From Elymus sibiricus (taxonomy: Eukaryota > Streptophyta > Magnoliopsida > Poales > Poaceae): a DNA stretch of 64,000 bases. The DNA is taken from the NCBI GenBank assembly GCA_039707655.1, contig CM077676.1, forward strand, positions 191,576,936 to 191,640,935, read 5' to 3'. The notes under the pieces are model-generated. The model made no database searches, was not told the DNA's origin, and saw nothing but the letters and a program-made list of their open reading frames with translations. Below, piece after piece: positions 11,360-22,504 of the stretch. Position 1 is the stretch's first letter. Each line of letters opens with the position of its first letter. The position numbers and the translations under genes were made by a program.

Positions 11360-12853
11360 TGATAACCCACAAGTATAGGGGATCAATTGTAGCTTTTTCG
11401 ATGAATAAGAGTGTCGAACGCAACGAGGAGCTAAAGGTAGAATTAATATTCCCTTCAAGTTCTATCGACCACCGATACAACTCTACGCACGCTTAACGTT
11501 CGCTTTACCTAGAACAAGTATAAAACTATTTTGTAGGTGATAGGATAGGTTTGCAAGAATAAAACTAGAAGTACTTTGTGAGAATAAAACTACGTTTAGT
11601 AGAAAGCTTTTGTTACACAAGAGAATGATTTGTCCATAGGCAATCGATAACTGGACCGATAATCATTGTTGCAATTTTATATGAGGGAGAGGCATGAGCT
11701 AACATACTTTCCGTACTTAGATCATATGCACTTATGATTGGAACTCTAGCAAGCATCCGCAACTACCAAAGATCATTAAGGTAAAACCCAACCATAGCAT
11801 TAAGTAACAAGTCCTCTTTACTCCCATACACAACAACCCCCTTACTCGGGTGTAAGCTTCTGTCACTCTAGCCGCCCACCATAAGAGAATTATGAACGTA
11901 TTGCAAACCCGACAACGGGAATCCCTCACGCTTGTGCGACACGGAGGGCACCATAGGACAGCACCAAAATAAAACATACAACTCAAACCAATCACGATCA
12001 TCAATCAACCCATAGGACAAAACGAATCTACTCAAACATCATAGGATGGCCACAAATCATTGGATAATAATATGTAGCATTAAGCACCATGTTTAAGTAG
12101 AGATTACAGCGGGGAGAAGAGGTCTTACACCGCTGCATAGAGGGGGAGAGAGTTGGTGCTGACGGCGGCGAAGTTGTTGGTGTAGATCGCCGTCACGTTG
12201 GTTCCCCCGGCGACGCTCCGGCGCCACCGGAAGAGAGGGAGAGAGAGAGCCCCCCTCCTTCTTCTTCTTCCTTGGCCTCCCCCTAGATGGGAGGAGAGTT
12301 TCCCCTCTGGTCCATAGCTGCCATGGCGGCGGAGGGGCAGGAGCCCCTCCGAGATTGGATCTCTCTCTCTGTTCTCTTCTGTTTCGCGTTCCTGTTTTCT
12401 GGCCCTTCACCGTTTCTTAAATTCCCGGAGATCCGTAACTCCGATTGTGCTGAAATTTTTAACAGGATTTTTTTTCTGGATATTAGTTTCCTTGCGGCCA
12501 AAGAAGGGCACCAACCGACCTACGAGGGCCTCACGAGGCACCACGGCGCGCCGGGCCCCCTGGCTCGCCCTGGTGCCTCATGGGGCCCACGAGCCCCGCC
12601 TTGCGTTGATTCTACCTCCCAAAAATCACATATATTCCAAAATAATTCTCCGTAAAATTTTATTGCATTTGGACTTTGTTTGATAAGGATATTCTATGAA
12701 ACAAAAAACATGCAACAAACAGGAACTGGCACTGGGTACTGGATCAATATGTTAGTCCCAAAAAACAATATAAAATGTTGCCAAAAGTATGTGGAAATTA
12801 TAGGATATTGGCATGAAACAATCAAAAATTATAGATACGACAAAGACGTATCA
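11360..12853 (-). repeat. 3' LTR of element A
   Basis: Read on the minus strand it runs TGATACGTCT to GTGGGTTATCA. A GC-rich palindrome lies at about 12525-12592 (arms around GAGGCACCACGGCGCGCC and GCCCTGGTGCCTCATGGGG). Compared with the other LTR it has scattered substitutions and lacks about 30 bases found near 19181-19215. The U5 end resembles gypsy-1/2. Confidence 0.9.
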
Positions 12854-14394
12854 ACATCCCCGAGCTTAATTCCTGCTCGTCCTCGAGTAGGTAAATGATA
12901 AAAAAAAAATTTGATGTGGAATGCCACCTAGCATAATCTTGATCATATAATCTAATCATGGCATGAATATTAAGACACGAGTGATTCAAAGAAATAGTCT
13001 ATAATTTGACATAAAGACATCAGTACTCAGGCATCCCAACAAACAATCATGTCTATCAAAATATCAATGCTAAAGAACGTTATCCCTACAAAATCATATA
13101 GCCTTGTCATGCTCCATCTTCTTAACACAAAATATATATCATGCACAACCCCGGTGTCAGCCTAGCAATTGGTTCATACTTTTTAATGCGCTTTAGCTTT
13201 TTCAACCCCCATGCAATACATGAGCGCAAGCCATGGATATAGCACTATGGGTGGAATAGAATACGGTGGTAGAGATAATATGGAGAAGACAAAAAGGAGA
13301 AAGTCTCACATCGACGAGGCTAATCAACGGGCTATGGAGCTACCCATCAATTGATGTCAATGCAAGGAGCAGGGATTGCCATGCATCGGATGCACTAAGA
13401 GCTATACGTGTATGAAAGCTCGAACTGAAAACTAAGTGGGTGTGCATCCAACTTGCTTGCTCAAGACTTCGGGAAATTGAGGAAGCCCATCATCGGAATA
13501 TACAAGACAAGTTCTATAATGAAAAATTCCCACTAGTATATGAAAGTGACAACATAGGAGACTCTCTATATGAAAAACATGGTGCTACTTTGAAGCACAA
13601 GTGTGGAAAGGATAGTAACATTGCCCCTTCTCTCTTTTTCTCCCATTTCATTTTTTTGTTTGTTTTCTCCTTTTTTTTCTTTTTTTTATTGGGCTCTTTT
13701 TGGCCTCTTTTTTTCTCCTTTTTTTATTTTCATCCGGAGTCTCATCCCTACTTGTGGGGGAATCATAGTCTCCATCATCCTTTCCTCACTGGGACAATGC
13801 TCTAATAATGAATAATGATGATCATCACACTTCTATTTACTTACAACTCAAAAAACTACAACTCAATACTAGAACAAAGTATGACTCTATGAATGCCTCT
13901 GGCGGTGTACCAGGATGTGCAATGATCTAGCGTAACATGTATAAAAAATGATGAACGGTGGCTGAGCCACAAATACTATGTTAGCTATATGATCATGCAA
14001 AGCAATATGACAATGAATGCTCAAGTCATGTATATGATGATGATGGAAGTTGCATGGCAATATATCTCGGAGTGGCTATGGAAATGCCATAATAGGTAGG
14101 TATGGTGGCTGTTTTGAGGAAGATATAAAGAGGCTTATGTGTGATAGAGCGTATCATATCACGGGGTTTGGATGCACCGACGAAGTTTGCACCACATCTC
14201 AAGGTGAGAAAGGGCAATGCACGGTACCGTAGAGGCTAGCAAATTGCGGAAAGGTGAGAGTACGTATAATCCATGGACTCACATTAGTCATAAAGAACTC
14301 ACATACTTATTGCGAAAGTTTATTAGCCCTCGAAACAAAGTACTACTACGCATGCCCCTAGGGGGGAGGTTGGTAGGAGTTAACCATCGCGCGC

Positions 14395-15959
14395 TGATAC
14401 GTCTCCAATGTATCTATAATTTTTTATTGTTCCATGCTGTTATATTATCAATCTTGGATGTTTTTATAAGCATTTACAGCAATTATATATCATTTTTGGA
14501 GACTAAGCTATTAACTTAGGGCCCAGTGCCAGTTGCTATTTTCTGCCCTGTTTTTGTTTTACAGAAAATCAATACCAAACGAAGTCCAAATGCCACGAAA
14601 CTTTTTGGAGATTTTTTATTGGCCAAGATAAACACTAGAAGCTTTAGGAGGAGGCCAAAAGCCCTCGGGGGTGCCCACGAGGCACCAGGGCGCGCTTGGG
14701 GGGGCAGGCGCGCCCTGGTACCTCGTGGGGCCCACAGAGCTCCGTTTGACCTAATTCCTCCACTATAAATTCAGAAAAAAATCAGAAACCCTCAGGGGAG
14801 TCCAAGAAATACTTTTTCCGCCGCCGCAAGCTTCTGTTCTTGAGAGATCCCATCAGGGGTCCTTCTCCGGTAATCTGCTGGAGGGGGAATCGATCACGGA
14901 GGGGCTCTACATCAACCTTGCTGCCCTTCCGATGATGCGTGAGTAGTTTACCACAGACCTTCGGGTCCATAGTTAGTAGCCAGATGGCTTCTTCTCTCTT
15001 TTTCATCTTCAATACGATGTTCTCCTCGATGTCCTTGGAGTTCTATCCGATGTAATCACTTTTTGCGGTGTGTTTGTTGGGATCCGATGAATTGTGAGTT
15101 TATGATCAGATTATCCATGAATATATTTGAGTCTTTGCTGCACTCTTTTATGCATGATTATTATAGCCTCGTATTTCTTCTCCGATCTATTGATTTGGTT
15201 TGGCCAACTGAGTTGATTTATCTTGCCATGGGAAGAGGTGCTTTGTAATGGGTTCGATCTTGCGGTGCTCAATCCCAGTGACAGAAAGGGACATGACACG
15301 TATGTATCGTTGCTATTAAGGGTAAAAAGATGGGGTTTATTCATACGTGAGTTTATCTTGTCTACATCATGTCATCGTTCTTAAGGCGTTACTCCGTTCT
15401 TTTATGGACTTAATACACTAGATGCATGCTGCATAGCGGTCGATGTGTGGAGTAATAGTAGTAGATGCAGACAGGAGTCGGTCTACTTGTCTCGGACGTG
15501 ATGCCTATATACATGATCACTGCCTTGGATATTGTCATGATTATTTGCTTTTCTATCAATTGCCCAACAGTAATTTGTCTACCCACCTTATGCTATTTTC
15601 TTGAGAGAAGCCTCTAGTGAAAACTATGGCCCCCGGGTCTATCTAAATCATATTACTAAAACCCTAAAAATATTGCTGCCATTTTCTTTTATTTATTTTA
15701 TTTTGTATTTTTGTTTCAATCTATCAATCTATCACATACAATTTAATCTTGCAATTTACCGCCGAGGGATTGACAACCCCTCGTTTGCGTTGGGTGCAAG
15801 GGTTTGTTGTTTGTGTGCAGGTACTGCTAACAAGGTGTTATGTGATTCTCCTACAAGTTCGATAACCTTGGTTTCATAACTGAGGGAAATACTTATCTCT
15901 ACTGTGCTGCATCATTCCTTCCTCTTCGGGGATAATACCAACGCAAGCTACAAGTAGCA
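14395..15959 (+). repeat. solo LTR of the B/C family inside element A
   Basis: It starts TGATACGTCTCC and ends CTACAAGTAGCA, like the LTRs of elements B and C. It is flanked by a perfect CGCGC duplication (14390-14394 and 15960-15964). The empty site survives in element C near 36090-36100 (ATCGCGCGCCTC), which confirms the insertion. A GC-rich palindrome lies at about 14670-14735 and a TATAAA at 14764-14769, about 30 bases further on. Confidence 0.92.
14665..14775 (+). promoter_or_regulatory. LTR promoter: GC palindrome and TATA box
   Basis: The arms GCCCACGAGGCACCAGGGCG and CGCGCCCTGGTACCTCGTGG form a nearly perfect inverted repeat around a G/C loop. The TATA box (CACTATAAATT) lies about 30 bases after the right arm. 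The spacing fits a core LTR promoter; this is the cleanest copy in the window. Confidence 0.65.
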
Positions 15960-17476
15960 CGCGCCCCCGACCTCCATGCAAAGGAAGACAATCAATAATA
16001 AATCATGCTCCAACTTCTTAGCATAACGAGAGACTATACGTGCATGCTTCGGGAATCACAAACCTCAACACCAATAGTCCTACTAAAACACAATCATTCA
16101 CTAGTACCTCCCACATATTACCATCTCTATATCGCAAAACTATTGCAAGGAATCAAACTCATCATATTCAGTGATATACAAGTTTTATGTAGGATTTGAT
16201 GACTAACCATGTGAATGACCAATTCCTGTTGACTCTCTAAATAGATATAAGTGAAGCAAGAGAGTTTAATTCTTTCTACAAAATACCATGCTCTAATAAA
16301 TATAAGTGAAGCAAAAGAGCATTCTATAAATAACGGTTTTCTATATGAAGAGAAACAGGCATCCAAACTTCAAATGATATAAGCGAAGCACATGAAGCAT
16401 TCTATAAATCCATACTCAAAAGATATAAGTGAAGTGCATGAAGCATTCTATAAATCAACCAAGGACTATCTCATACCAGCATGGTGCATTTATTAAAATA
16501 AAAATAAAAATCACACGACGCTCCAAGAATTTACGCATATCATGTGAACAAAGCAAAAACCGAAACATACCGATACTTGTTGAATAAAGATGGGATGCCT
16601 TCCGGGGCATCCCCAAGCTTAGACGCTTGAGTCTACTTGAATATTTACTTGGGGTGCCTTGGGCATCCCCAAGCTTGAGCTCTTGCCTCTCCTCATTCTT
16701 CTCATATCAATACCTCCTCGATCTTTGAACACTTCATCCACACAAAACTTAACAAAATCTTCGTGAGATCCGTTAGTATAATAAAGCAAATCACTACTTT
16801 AAGTACTGTTGAAAACCCATTCATATTTTATTTATTCATTATACCTACTGTATTCTAACTTCTCCATGGCTTATACCTTCCGATACAATCCATAGTTTCA
16901 TCAAAACAAGCAAAACAATGCATCAGAAACAGAATCTGTCAAAAACAGAACTGTCTGTAGTAATCTGAACATTGACCATACTTATGTAACCCCAAAAATT
17001 CTGAAAAATTAGTAAAAAATAAAAAAAATTCATATTAGTACTGTGTAAAAATTTCAGAATTTTTGCATGTTCCAGTAAAAAAATGTAAATTCAAGCACTA
17101 CAGCAAAAGTTTCTGTTTTTGCACCGCACACACCAAACAAGCAATTTAAACATCCTAACGGTAAATCTTGGCACATTATTTTTATAATACAATGGATTTG
17201 TACAAGGGGATAATTATTTTTGTTGAAAAATTTCTGTAATTCAAGATTTGCAAAGTTTCCATGGGCATGAACAAAGTTCAAGGAGCTCCCCCACTTCAAC
17301 AGTGCTCGTCTTTCTTACTTTCACTTTCCTTTTTGAAAAGTTTTAGGTTCCCCTCTATATTTTTTTGTTTTTAAACTTTATAAAAGCACTCAACAGAAAT
17401 AAATGACTCTCTAAAACTTCCGGGTTGTCTCCCAGGCAGCGCTTTCTTTAAAGCCATTAAACTAGGCATAAAGTGC

Positions 17477-18825
17477 TCAAGTAATTGATCCACCGGGATC
17501 CCAAGGTATATCAAAGCCAATTTTAATTGACAATGATTTATAATTTAGTAGTGAGCACAAAGCAACATATATCATGCAATGACGAAGTCTAACTCTCTTC
17601 CTATGCATCGGCATGTCATAAAAGAACAATTCATGCACATCAAGTAAAGGCCAATGCATAACATAAACAAATTCTTGCAATTTTATCGTATTGAAAACAT
17701 AGAGAGGCGGAGATGTAGTTCCTCTCTCATAATAATTGCAAGTAGGAGCAGCAAGCACATGCATATTATATTTATCAAAATCATCATGTGTAATAGTAAA
17801 ACGCAACCCATCAATGTGATCCTTAATAAGCGCAAACTTCTCTAATATAGTGTAGTTTGGAGAATTCAAAAAGATAATAGGACTATCATATATAGGTGCA
17901 ATAGCAACAATTTCATTCTTAACATAAGGAACTATAGCAAGTTTATCTCCATAAGCATAATTCAAATTGGCATCATGGCCACAAGCATAGCGAGCATCAA
18001 TTTCATCAAAAAGGGATATTTCAAATGAATCCAATGGATCATAGCAATTATCATAGCATTCATCCTTCGGTAAGCACGAAGGGACATTAAACAATGTATG
18101 AGTTGAAGAGTTACTCTCATTAGATGGTGGGCACGGGTAGCTAATCCGCTCTTCCTCCCTTTGTTCTTTGCTCTCCTCGTCATCTTTTTCATCTAATGAG
18201 CTCACAGTGTCATCAATTTCTTCTTCCATAGATTCCTGCAAAATATTAGTCTCTTCTCGGAGAGCGGAGACTTTCTCAATAAATTGATCAATATAGGCAT
18301 TGTATTCATAATTCTCATAGCAATATTTAAGTATAGCAAAATTTTCAGATTGGTAAACAGCATCATCATAATTTTCATACTTTTCAAACAAAGATTCAAT
18401 TTCATAAGCACCCTTAAAAGCAACAAATTCTTCTATTTGTGCCACATCATAGTAATCATATATACCATTAGCATAAGAAGCCAAGGTTTCATTATCATTA
18501 AATTCACATGAAAAGGGAAGGTGTGGAGCCTTCATCCTAGAGCAGCAAGTATAATCATATCTTAAGCATAAATTCCGAGCATACCAATGCAAATAATAAA
18601 TTTGATCCCATAAGAGTTTTCCTTTTTGAGACAAGCGATAATCCCTAAAGTATTCACGTTGATCCAACATGTCTCCCATTATCAAGTTGAATGGGGTTTT
18701 CTCAGGATTATCATAGTAGTGTTTAATATTTTTCACATATCGAGCATCGAGGGTTTTAGGAGGTTCCCCATCTCCATGAGTAGCAAGTACAACTAATTTT
18801 TTTGGTATTTCGTGTTCTTATCCAT
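17477..18825 (-). CDS. element A gag-position protein, unknown function (frameshifted start)
   Basis: A 419-aa frame is open on 17477-18736. The natural start is probably the ATG at 18823-18825 (MDKNTKYQ). The two parts are out of frame by one base in an A7 run (plus-strand T-run 18797-18803). The protein is rich in Tyr, Asn and Asp, with an early HYYDNPEKTPFNLIMGD segment. A strongly acidic Glu/Asp stretch (SSLDEKDDEESKEQREEER) lies near its middle. No CCHC knuckle, protease or polymerase motif is visible. It sits directly downstream of the primer-binding site, where gag lies in related elements, so a structural or packaging role is possible but unproven. Confidence 0.6.
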
Positions 18826-18920
18826 AACTAAAGATAGAGAACAACCTAGAATAGAAAATAAATCTACTTAGTGATAAAGCAAACAAGCACACACGAGAAT
18901 ATCAACCCCACGCTATTGCT

Positions 18921-18937
18921 CCCCGGCAACGGCGCCA
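18921..18937 (-). other. primer-binding site of element A (tRNA-Asp type)
   Basis: The plus-strand text CCCCGGCAACGGCGCCA equals the 3' end of plant tRNA-Asp, so the minus-strand element carries its complement. It starts 11 bases inside the 5' LTR. Confidence 0.85.
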
Positions 18938-18948
18938 GAAAAAGGTCT

Positions 18949-20468
18949 TGATAACCCACAAGTATAGGGGATCAATTGTAGCTTTTTTGATAAATAAGAG
19001 TGTCGAACCCAACGAGGAGCTAAAGGTAGAATTAATATACCCTTCAAGTTCTATCGACCACCGATACAACTCTACGCACGCTTAACGTTTGCTTTACCTA
19101 GAACAAGTATAAAACTATTTTGTAGGTGATAGGATAGGTTTGCAAGAATAAAACTAGAAGTACTTCGCGAGAATAAAACAACGAGTAATTTGCAAGATAA
19201 TAAAAGTTAGTTGTTTAGTAGAAAGCTTTTGTAACACAAGAGAATGATTTGTCCATAGGCAATCGATAACTAGACCGGTAATCATTGTTGCAATTTTATA
19301 TGAGGGAGAGGCATGAGCTAACATACTTTTCGTACTTGGATCATATGCACTTATGATTGGAACTCTATCAAGCATCCGCAACTACCAAAGATCATTAAGG
19401 TAAAACCCAACCATAGCATTAAGTAACAAGTCCTCTTTACTCCCATACGCAACAACCCCCTTACTCGGGTGTAAGCTTCTGTCACTCTAGCCGCCCACCA
19501 TAAGAGAATTATGAATGTATTGCAAACCCTACAGTGGGAATCCCTCACGCTTGCATGACACGGAGGGCACCATAGGATAGCACCAAAATAAAACATACAA
19601 CTCAAACAATTCACGATCATCAATCAACCCATAGGACAAAACGAATCTACTCAAACATCATAGGATGACCACAAATCATTGGATAATAATATGTAGCATT
19701 AAGCACCATGTTTAAGTAGAGATTACAGTGGGGTGAAGAGGTGTTACACCGCTGCATAGAGGGGGAGAGAGTTGGTGTTGACGGCTGCGAAGTTGTTTGT
19801 GTAGATCGCCGTCACGTTGGTTCCCCCGGCGGTGCTCCGGCGCCACCGAAAGAGAGGGGGAGAGAGAGCCCCCCTCCTTATTCTTATTCCTTGGCCTCCC
19901 CCTAGATGGGAGGAGAGTTTCCCCTCTGGTCCATGGCTGCCATGGCGGCGGAGGGGCAGGAGCCCCTCCGAGATTGGATCTCTCTCTGTTCTCTTCTGTT
20001 TCGCGTTCCTGTTTTCTGGCCCTTCACCGTTTCTTAAATTCCCGGAGATCCGTAACTACGATTGCGCTGAAATTTTAACACAATTTTTTTTGGATATTAG
20101 CTTCCTTGCGGCCGAAGAAGGGCACCAACCGACCTACGAGGGCCTCACGAGGCACCATGGCGCGCCGGCCCCCCCTGGCACTCCCTGGTGCCTCGTGAGG
20201 CCCACGAGCACCGCCTTGCTTTGATGCCACCTCCCAAAAAACACATATATTCCAAAATAATTCTCCGTAAATTTTTATTGCATTTGGACTTCGTTTGATA
20301 TGGATATTATGCGAAACAAAAAACATGCAACAAACAGGAACTGGCACTGGGCACTGGATCAATATGTTAGTCCCAAAAAACAATATAAAATGTTGCCAAA
20401 AGTATGTGGAAATTATAGGATATTGGCATGAAACAATCAAAAATTATAGATACAACGGAGACGTATCA
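18949..20468 (-). repeat. 5' LTR of element A
   Basis: It is collinear with 11360-12853 and ends in GTATCA at 20468, followed by the CCTTG duplication. The palindrome lies at about 20135-20205. This copy is about 26 bases longer than the 3' LTR, mainly through an ATAAAAGTTAGTTG-containing insertion or deletion near 19200. Confidence 0.9.
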
Positions 20469-20473
20469 CCTTG

Positions 20474-20680
20474 TCGAATAGAACGCACAAGTTAAGTGAG
20501 CTTGGGGCTGGAGCAGTCTAAGGATGGGTGACCGAGTGGGAAGTTGCTATATCTCATGCTTCATTTAAGCGCCATGATATGGTCATTATAGACATTTAGC
20601 ATCTAAATGTGTTTGTAGTGACCTCTCATGTTGATTAAATAAACCTTGAGATCCTTCTTTTGCAAATTCCGAGAATGATG
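20474..20680 (+). repeat. 5S-rRNA-like sequence and flank
   Basis: 20480-20545 matches the 3' half of plant 5S rRNA: AGAAC, AGTTAAG, GCTTGGG, AGGATGGGTGACC and TGGGAAGT appear in the right order and spacing. It includes the region of the internal Pol III control element but has many substitutions. Element A inserted only a few bases upstream, so the 5' half may lie at 11320-11354. It may belong to a 5S-bearing small element (Cassandra-type TRIMs and 5S-derived SINEs are known). It is not a functional 5S gene. Confidence 0.6.
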
Positions 20681-20935
20681 TTTTTTGTTATTTGTTGTTT
20701 TGAAAAATCAGAGAATGATCACGAGATTGATCTGTGGGCCCGCCACGTTCTAATTTGGAGAATGATGTTATTTGTTATTTGTTGTGTTTTGAAAAATTAG
20801 AGAATGATCGAGATTGATCTGTGGGCCCGCCACGTTCTATTTTGGAGAATGATGTTTTTTGTTATTTGTTGTTTCGAAAAATCAGAGAATGATCGAGATT
20901 GATCTGTGGGCCCACCACGTTCTATCCTTTGACCC
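20681..20935. repeat. three tandem ~100-bp repeats
   Basis: Each unit contains AATCAGAGAATGATC, GATTGATCTGTGGGCCC, CCACGTTCTA and TTGTTATTTGTTGT. The second and third units are nearly identical. A fourth partial unit (TTTGTGGGCCC..GTTCTATCC) follows at about 20948-20975. Confidence 0.75.
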
Positions 20936-21049
20936 ACAACGTTAGAGATTTGTGGGCCCGCATGTTCTATCCTTTGACCCACAACGTACGAGAAGGGTTT
21001 AACCATGACGGGTTCCTCTTGGTATAGGTCATGACATGTCAGACCAAAT

Positions 21050-22150
21050 TTAGTTGGGGAACATTTGTTCGATTTCCTTCCTCCGGCTCGAAGTTGGGGA
21101 ACCGCGACATCATACGTAACGTGGCTTCCTCGGGGTACAGTGTTCGGTTTGTAATGCAGCTGGTGCCCCATCGAAGTTGTGCACTGGGGATTTGATCACA
21201 CCACACACTACAATTATATACATATATTTGGGTCGCATGAAGGGTATAGGGTCTTCTGATCGACCCCGTCTCCCATGTGCGGTTTTTAATGACACGCCTA
21301 TCTATGGGCCTGGTCTATATATATCATCCCTTTGGCCGACAACGAGGGGGTTTGACCATGAATGGATTCCCCCTGGTTCGTGTTACCACGGGTCATGGTG
21401 ACATGTTCGAGCAAAGTTCGAGCTCATGCGTTCTCAGGATTCCCTCCCATGCGCTCGAAATGGTGGGTTGGATCGACACCCTACGTACGTCGACGTCGTC
21501 CTTAATTACTACCTACCTTTCATGGGGGTTGTCCATTTTGTGAGGTAGGCGCCACATCAAAATTGTACATTATTGGGTATTTAAAACACATCACCCTTCC
21601 AACGTACATCAACTTGGGCCCCATGTAGGTGGTGCTGGTTTTGTGGCCCCTCTCGTGCGGTTTACGGTGATGGTCCAATCTATGGGCCCGAGCGGTCTAT
21701 TATATCCCTTTTTGACCGACAACAAACAGTGGTTGTTTGGCCAAGATAGATTCACTTGGTCCGTCTTATGGTAGGTCATGGTGACATGCATGCATGTTCG
21801 ACCAAAGTATGAGTACGTGCATGGGTCCCGCCGACACGAAGTGGGGGTGGGGCAGGCACCTAGCTACGACCTTAACCCATCATTATAGATATCCAAGGGG
21901 GCTTTCCGGTTTGCGAGGGAGGTGCCACATCAAAGTTGTGCATTGTGTATTTAAACAACACACCCTTTATACCTTCATATATTTGGCCACTTCCAGGTGG
22001 TTGTTGTCTTCTGGCCCCTCTCACCCGATCTTCGATGACGCGCCCACCCGTGGGCCTGCGCATCAAAGTTGTGCATTGGGAATTTGAACATCACACACCA
22101 CCCTTTTCATACATATATATATATATATTTGGGCCACATGCTGTTGTGGT
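21050..22150. repeat. degenerate tandem repeats of about 350 bp
   Basis: Three to four diverged units share ordered blocks: AAGTTGTGCA, ACACACCCTT, ATATATTTGG, GGCCCCTCTC, CTATGGGCC and GGTCATGGTGACATG. The best starts are near 21170, 21550, 21920 and 22060. Short ORFs here are by-products of the repeat. A large element or satellite-like array is likely. Confidence 0.6.
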
Positions 22151-22504
22151 TGTGTTATTATCCTCTTTCACATTTTTTTGTTGCCAAATGGTGCTATTTA
22201 AAATAGCAGACGCCTCAGATGAAAAACTGTGTGTGAACATACGCGCAACGGACACGGGTGCACTGGCTTAACCGTGTGCGAAGCTCGTGCCCTGTAAAAT
22301 CGCCACGACTTCGCAAGCACTAGCAAGGGTGAAGGGGTAATTTGTACACGATATTTAGGATGAATTCCACGTATGCGTCTGAAAATTAGGACGAACCATG
22401 TGCGATAAACCAGCTAGCTAGAAATCTCAAAAAAAGCTACCCGCCTTGAGTGATGCAAAAATTGGTGGTTCCGTGGCTTTTCCTTATTATCATACACAAT
22501 TGTT

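Larger units (their letters stand above)
12854..17476 (-). other. element A noncoding internal half
   Basis: No credible ORF is present. It is collinear with 34606-37500 of element C and, in part, 27901-29374 of element B. It includes a homopolymer T-rich stretch (13640-13730). Two PPT-like motifs (CATCCCCAAGCTT on the plus strand) lie at about 16608-16622 and 16666-16678, each inside a short palindrome with GCCTTGGGCATCC. The segment is interrupted by the solo LTR at 14395-15959. Confidence 0.75.
11360..20468 (-). mobile_element. complete pol-less LTR retrotransposon, element A
   Basis: Two collinear LTRs (11360-12853 and 18949-20468) are flanked by a perfect 5-bp target duplication CCTTG (11355-11359 and 20469-20473). 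On the minus strand the order is 5' LTR, an 11-base gap, a tRNA-Asp-type primer-binding site (18921-18937), a 419-aa ORF, about 4 kb of noncoding DNA, a polypurine tract (12854-12870) and the 3' LTR. No RT, RNase H, integrase or protease is present, so it must borrow enzymes. A later element left a solo LTR at 14395-15959. Confidence 0.92.

Noticed and set aside
11063..11480. Minus-strand ORFs of 94 and 117 aa
   Set aside because: They cross the boundary between unassigned flank and element A's LTR, so they are chance frames.
20480..20545. Functional 5S rRNA gene
   Set aside because: Only the 3' half matches and it carries many substitutions; no intact 120-base gene is present.
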